Shown: positions 61,788 through 64,000 of the stretch, piece after piece
Numbering within the stretch: the stretch's first letter is position 1
Layout of the letters: each line of letters opens with the position of its first letter
Assembly (NCBI GenBank): GCA_019636475.1
Contig: JAHBXN010000014.1
Location: 1-64,000, forward strand
From: Phycisphaerae bacterium
GTDB taxonomy: Bacteria; Planctomycetota; Phycisphaerae; UBA1845; UTPLA1
Length of the DNA: 64,000 nucleotides
Direction of reading: 5' to 3'
Position numbers and translations under genes: made by a program
Notes under the pieces: generated by a model
Told to the model about the DNA's origin: nothing
Database searches by the model: none
Seen by the model: the letters and a program-made list of their open reading frames with translations, nothing else

Positions 61788-62111
61788 TCAATCGGGCAGT
61801 AGCGCGAGGAGCCGGCCCGATTCAACGCGACAATCATACTTCTTCACGCGAACGGACTCCGATTCAGTGCACAAGGATGTCTCAAGGTTGAACTTCCAGT
61901 CGTGCCACGGGCAAGTCACTACATCGCCGGCCACTTCCCCGGCCGACAGGTTCCCGCCGGCATGTGGGCAACTGTTTGCGATGACGACGAATCGGTCAGG
62001 AGCCCTCAGATGAAAAACGGCCAGTTCATGCCCACCGGCCTCCACAAAATGTTGCGAGCCGGGTGGACAGTCAGCGGTTGCAAGCAGCGGAACCCAGCGT
62101 GCGGTTTTCAT
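61788..62111 (-). CDS. Rieske [2Fe-2S] ferredoxin-like protein
   Basis: A 107-residue stand-alone Rieske protein. The cluster ligands are C48-x-H50 (SCPHAGGNLSAG) and C67-x2-H70 (CPWHDWKF), the standard pair. It resembles NirD and dioxygenase ferredoxins, serving as a small electron carrier. The ATG at 62111 gives a natural length; a TTG at 62132 is also possible. It is convergent with the parvulin gene, 22 bases apart; no oxygenase partner is adjacent. Confidence 0.9.
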   Translation of the reverse strand: MKTARWVPLLATADCPPGSQHFVEAGGHELAVFHLRAPDRFVVIANSCPHAGGNLSAGEVAGDVVTCPWHDWKFNLETSLCTESESVRVKKYDCRVESGRLLALLPD

Positions 62112-62236
62112 CACGTCAGCATCAAAGCACAACGGCCGCGCTGAATCAACGCGCGGCCGCTTGAATTCTCTTTGCGATCAGGTCCGGCTTCGGCCGCGAA
62201 ATGCTTCCGCGCCTTGCGACTCAGGAGCATTCGCGA

Positions 62237-62446
62237 TCAGTCGATAACCCAGCGCGACGTGCGAAGCGTTCGATTGGTCTGGAGGAAGAGCGCGAGGTCG
62301 TCGACGAGCATGCGGCTGTCGTAATCGGCAATTCGCCGGATCGTTCGCTGATTGTCGGCAGCCGTGGTGGCCACGCCGCAACCGATCGTCGGAACGATGA
62401 GCATCGCGACGAAAACCAATGCAAACAGTCGTTTGACAAGCTTCAT
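62237..62446 (-). CDS. small hypothetical lipoprotein
   Basis: A 69-residue protein with a clear lipoprotein signal ending in PTIGC (C23). The short mature part (about 46 residues) is helical (ADNQRTIRRIADYDSRMLVDDLALFL). GAGGA lies 9 bases before the ATG, which supports a real gene. No known function. Confidence 0.7.
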   Translation of the reverse strand: MKLVKRLFALVFVAMLIVPTIGCGVATTAADNQRTIRRIADYDSRMLVDDLALFLQTNRTLRTSRWVID

Positions 62447-62540
62447 GATGGCGTCCTCAATTTTCGCTTTCAGGCTGGCGGTTTAGCGGTACGGCAATGC
62501 TGCGATGCCGCGTGCGGCAGCCCCTCGCTACCGGTGGGAG

Positions 62541-63155
62541 TCAGGATTCCCTGACCTGCGGTAATTCTATCACATTCGAGCGTTTCGGGTCAACGGATCC
62601 GGCCGTGGCGGTCGTGTCGTCAGACCGCTTATCGGCGCCGGCTGTCGGCGAACCCGCCGTCTCCCCAGCGTTTCCCGCCTCGCGTGACAGGATCGACAGT
62701 TCAGTCGAACCGACAGATGCAAGCGCCGATAACCATTCCATATACCGATACGGCACACCGTGGCGCTCGCCAATCGCTTTCAACTCCCCGAGATAGCACT
62801 CGTAAACCGGGTTCTGCCAGTGCTCGGCGGCTGGATCGCAGAAGAACACGCGGCAGCCCATCGGCCGGGCCGCACGCGCCGTGCATTGGCCTTCCACTTG
62901 GTATGGGCAGGCCGCCGCTCCGTTCGCTCCAAGCCACGATCCGCGCTGCTCGCGAACAAAGTACGCGAGTTCAATCGCTGTCACATAGAGACGATGTCCG
63001 AATTCCCCGAATTTGCAGCACGCGCCCTTGTTCCAGCAGGTCGGACGATACGAATCGATGGTGCGATCAAGTCGAGCGTAAAACGCGGCCAGGTCGGCGA
63101 ACAGCGCGTCATTCGTCGCGGCAAAGCGGAGGATTTCGGCGAGGTCGTTGTTCAT
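62541..63155 (-). CDS. YkgJ-family cysteine-cluster protein
   Basis: A 204-residue protein of the YkgJ-type metal-binding family (predicted Fe-S or zinc). The cysteine pattern is C-x4-CC (CWNKGACCKFG) with later CPYQVEGQC, GCRVFFC and ECYLGE. The C-terminal 60 residues are Ala/Thr/Ser-rich and look disordered. A second, different YkgJ relative lies 33 bases upstream on the same strand, so the two are probably co-expressed. Confidence 0.83.
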   Translation of the reverse strand: MNNDLAEILRFAATNDALFADLAAFYARLDRTIDSYRPTCWNKGACCKFGEFGHRLYVTAIELAYFVREQRGSWLGANGAAACPYQVEGQCTARAARPMGCRVFFCDPAAEHWQNPVYECYLGELKAIGERHGVPYRYMEWLSALASVGSTELSILSREAGNAGETAGSPTAGADKRSDDTTATAGSVDPKRSNVIELPQVRES

Positions 63156-63188
63156 CCCGCGCGGCCATCGGCTGCCGGCGAGTCAGGA

Positions 63189-63662
63189 TCAGGACGGCAG
63201 ATCGCCCCAGTCCTTCGCCAGTCGCCGAATCTCAATTTGAACGAAGTCATACGACTTGCCCTTGTTCATCCCGGGGCAATCCCGGGCGGCTTCGTCCCAT
63301 TCCTCGCGGGATTCCAGCAGGCTGTTCCAGAACGGCCAAGTTCGGCATTGCAGCGGACGAACCGGGTAGATCGAACACGTGCGCCGACCCTCGCTCGTCC
63401 GCTTGAGGAATACGCAGTCGCCGGTCGTCTTATCTTCGGTCAGCGATATCCCCCGGCCGACGCGCCGATACTGATGACGCTCAAGCCCCTGACCGGGCCG
63501 CCCGAGAAATGAGGCGATGCGATCAATCTCATCTTCGCTGACAAAGACATATCCCGGCGCGCCGGTGCAGCAGTTGCCGCATTGGGTGCATTCAAATTGC
63601 AGGCCGGACTGATACCACAACTCGGAATCCTTGTCAGAATCTTTGGGTCTGGTCGATGCCAT
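63189..63662 (-). CDS. YkgJ-family cysteine-cluster protein
   Basis: A 157-residue YkgJ-type protein. FECTQCGNCCTGAPGYVFVS at about residues 24-43 is the classical C-x2-C-x2-CC start, then DCVFLKR, RRTCSIYPVRPLQCRTWPFW and the final RDCPGMNKG complete the metal site. These proteins are predicted to bind an Fe-S cluster or zinc; their role is unknown. The ATG at 63662 follows a TAGAAT by 8 bases with no Shine-Dalgarno. Confidence 0.88.
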   Translation of the reverse strand: MASTRPKDSDKDSELWYQSGLQFECTQCGNCCTGAPGYVFVSEDEIDRIASFLGRPGQGLERHQYRRVGRGISLTEDKTTGDCVFLKRTSEGRRTCSIYPVRPLQCRTWPFWNSLLESREEWDEAARDCPGMNKGKSYDFVQIEIRRLAKDWGDLPS

Positions 63663-63670
63663 GAGAAAAG

Positions 63671-63676
63671 ATTCTA
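63671..63676 (-). promoter_or_regulatory. -10 box of the second YkgJ gene, leaderless-type
   Basis: TAGAAT on the minus strand, 8 bases before the ATG at 63662; the same hexamer serves the tRNA-Leu promoter. The spacer CTTTTCTC has no Shine-Dalgarno. Confidence 0.5.
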
Positions 63677-63901
63677 CCCGATCGTCGCTGGTTTTTCGTC
63701 CTGGCGGATAATCGGCGATTCACGCCCGGGAGTCCGAACGTTGGCGGATCGCTCTTCCTCGGCTTGCAGCGCCTGCTCATGCCGGTCGATGATATCCTCG
63801 TCACCGTGTAGGCATGCAAGCGCGGGCGCCAGCAGGCACATTAGAATCATGAAAACGGCAGGTCGGAATGAGAGAAAACTGAGCTGGCTGCGTTTTTTCA
63901 T
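63674..63901 (-). CDS. small hypothetical exported protein or lipoprotein
   Basis: A 75-residue frame starting MKKRSQLSFLSFRPAVF, with a hydrophobic signal (about 14-27) ending ALAC, a plausible lipobox, and a mature part of about 45 charged residues (HGDEDIIDRHEQALQAEEERSA). It ends 12 bases before the second YkgJ gene starts on the same strand and covers that gene's TAGAAT box. Not known; could be a small lipoprotein. Confidence 0.5.
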   Translation of the reverse strand: MKKRSQLSFLSFRPAVFMILMCLLAPALACLHGDEDIIDRHEQALQAEEERSANVRTPGRESPIIRQDEKPATIG

Positions 63902-64000
63902 ATCACACACTTAAGTCAAATGCGGCTCGACCGATCGAACCGCCGCCCGACGCGGATTGTAGGCTGATCCCGAGTCAACTGGCCGGTCTGCTCGGAAAGT

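Overview
The window is a chromosomal segment of a GC-rich bacterium, most likely a planctomycete of the Phycisphaerae type. The sequence clues are dockerin-like EF-hand repeats on secreted proteins, a 'GACCL' cysteine motif, a DUF11-repeat secreted protein, a single-domain prepilin with a degenerate H-x-DG tail, many small lipoproteins with Ser/Asn/Pro-rich linkers, and a membrane-tethered helix-turn-helix protein. The lineage is an inference from gene content; there is no rRNA here to confirm it. I see no prophage, insertion sequence, CRISPR array or transposase.

Layout. 0-6.7 kb: tRNA-Lys(UUU), a short-chain dehydrogenase relative, a dipeptide epimerase, then a ketoacyl-synthase III / ICMT-like methyltransferase / NAD-epimerase cassette facing accA. 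7-11.7 kb: a PurL with a fused double PurS-like N-terminus, a secreted deiminase relative and tRNA-Leu(UAG). 11.9-19.4 kb: secreted and surface proteins on the minus strand (Asn-rich lipoprotein, HEAT-like protein, dockerin-hydrolase, giant DUF11-dockerin protein). 20-29.2 kb: zinc-ribbon membrane protein, prepilin, TMTC-like TPR membrane protein, coiled-coil protein, ABC ATPase, family 2 glycosyltransferase, PhnD-like lipoprotein, BioY. 29.4-41.9 kb: a continuous flagellar block flgF-flgG-flgA-flgH-flgI-flgJ(rod)-flgN-flgK-flgL-fliW-csrA-flagellin, closed by a clear intrinsic terminator. 42-49.5 kb: a solitary DNA methyltransferase, a hydrolase lipoprotein, a carrier-protein / adenylation-domain pair, a DUF5329 lipoprotein, a GlmU-like nucleotidyl/acetyltransferase and a PilT ATPase. 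49.6-64 kb: murJ, trmB, yidD, a mosaic secreted protein, a SAM methyltransferase, the membrane HTH protein, pabB-pabC-NIF3, a parvulin lipoprotein, a Rieske protein, two YkgJ-family cysteine-cluster proteins and small lipoproteins.

How the parts fit. The flagellar block supplies distal rod, P- and L-rings, hook-filament junction and filament, together with the FliW-CsrA regulators. RNA hairpins with GGA in the loop sit in the leaders of both csrA and flgF, the first covering csrA's own Shine-Dalgarno, which suggests that CsrA controls itself and the block. murJ and the GlmU-like enzyme serve cell-envelope synthesis; pabB and pabC serve folate synthesis; accA and the ketosynthase cassette serve lipid synthesis.

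A second global signal is a -10-like hexamer (TATACT, TATAAT, TATAGT or TAGAAT) placed 6-9 bases before the start codon of at least six genes that lack a Shine-Dalgarno, so these are probably leaderless transcripts. Other points of note are a perfect 20-bp palindrome upstream of the glycosyltransferase and the ketosynthase cassette, whose catalytic residues look altered.
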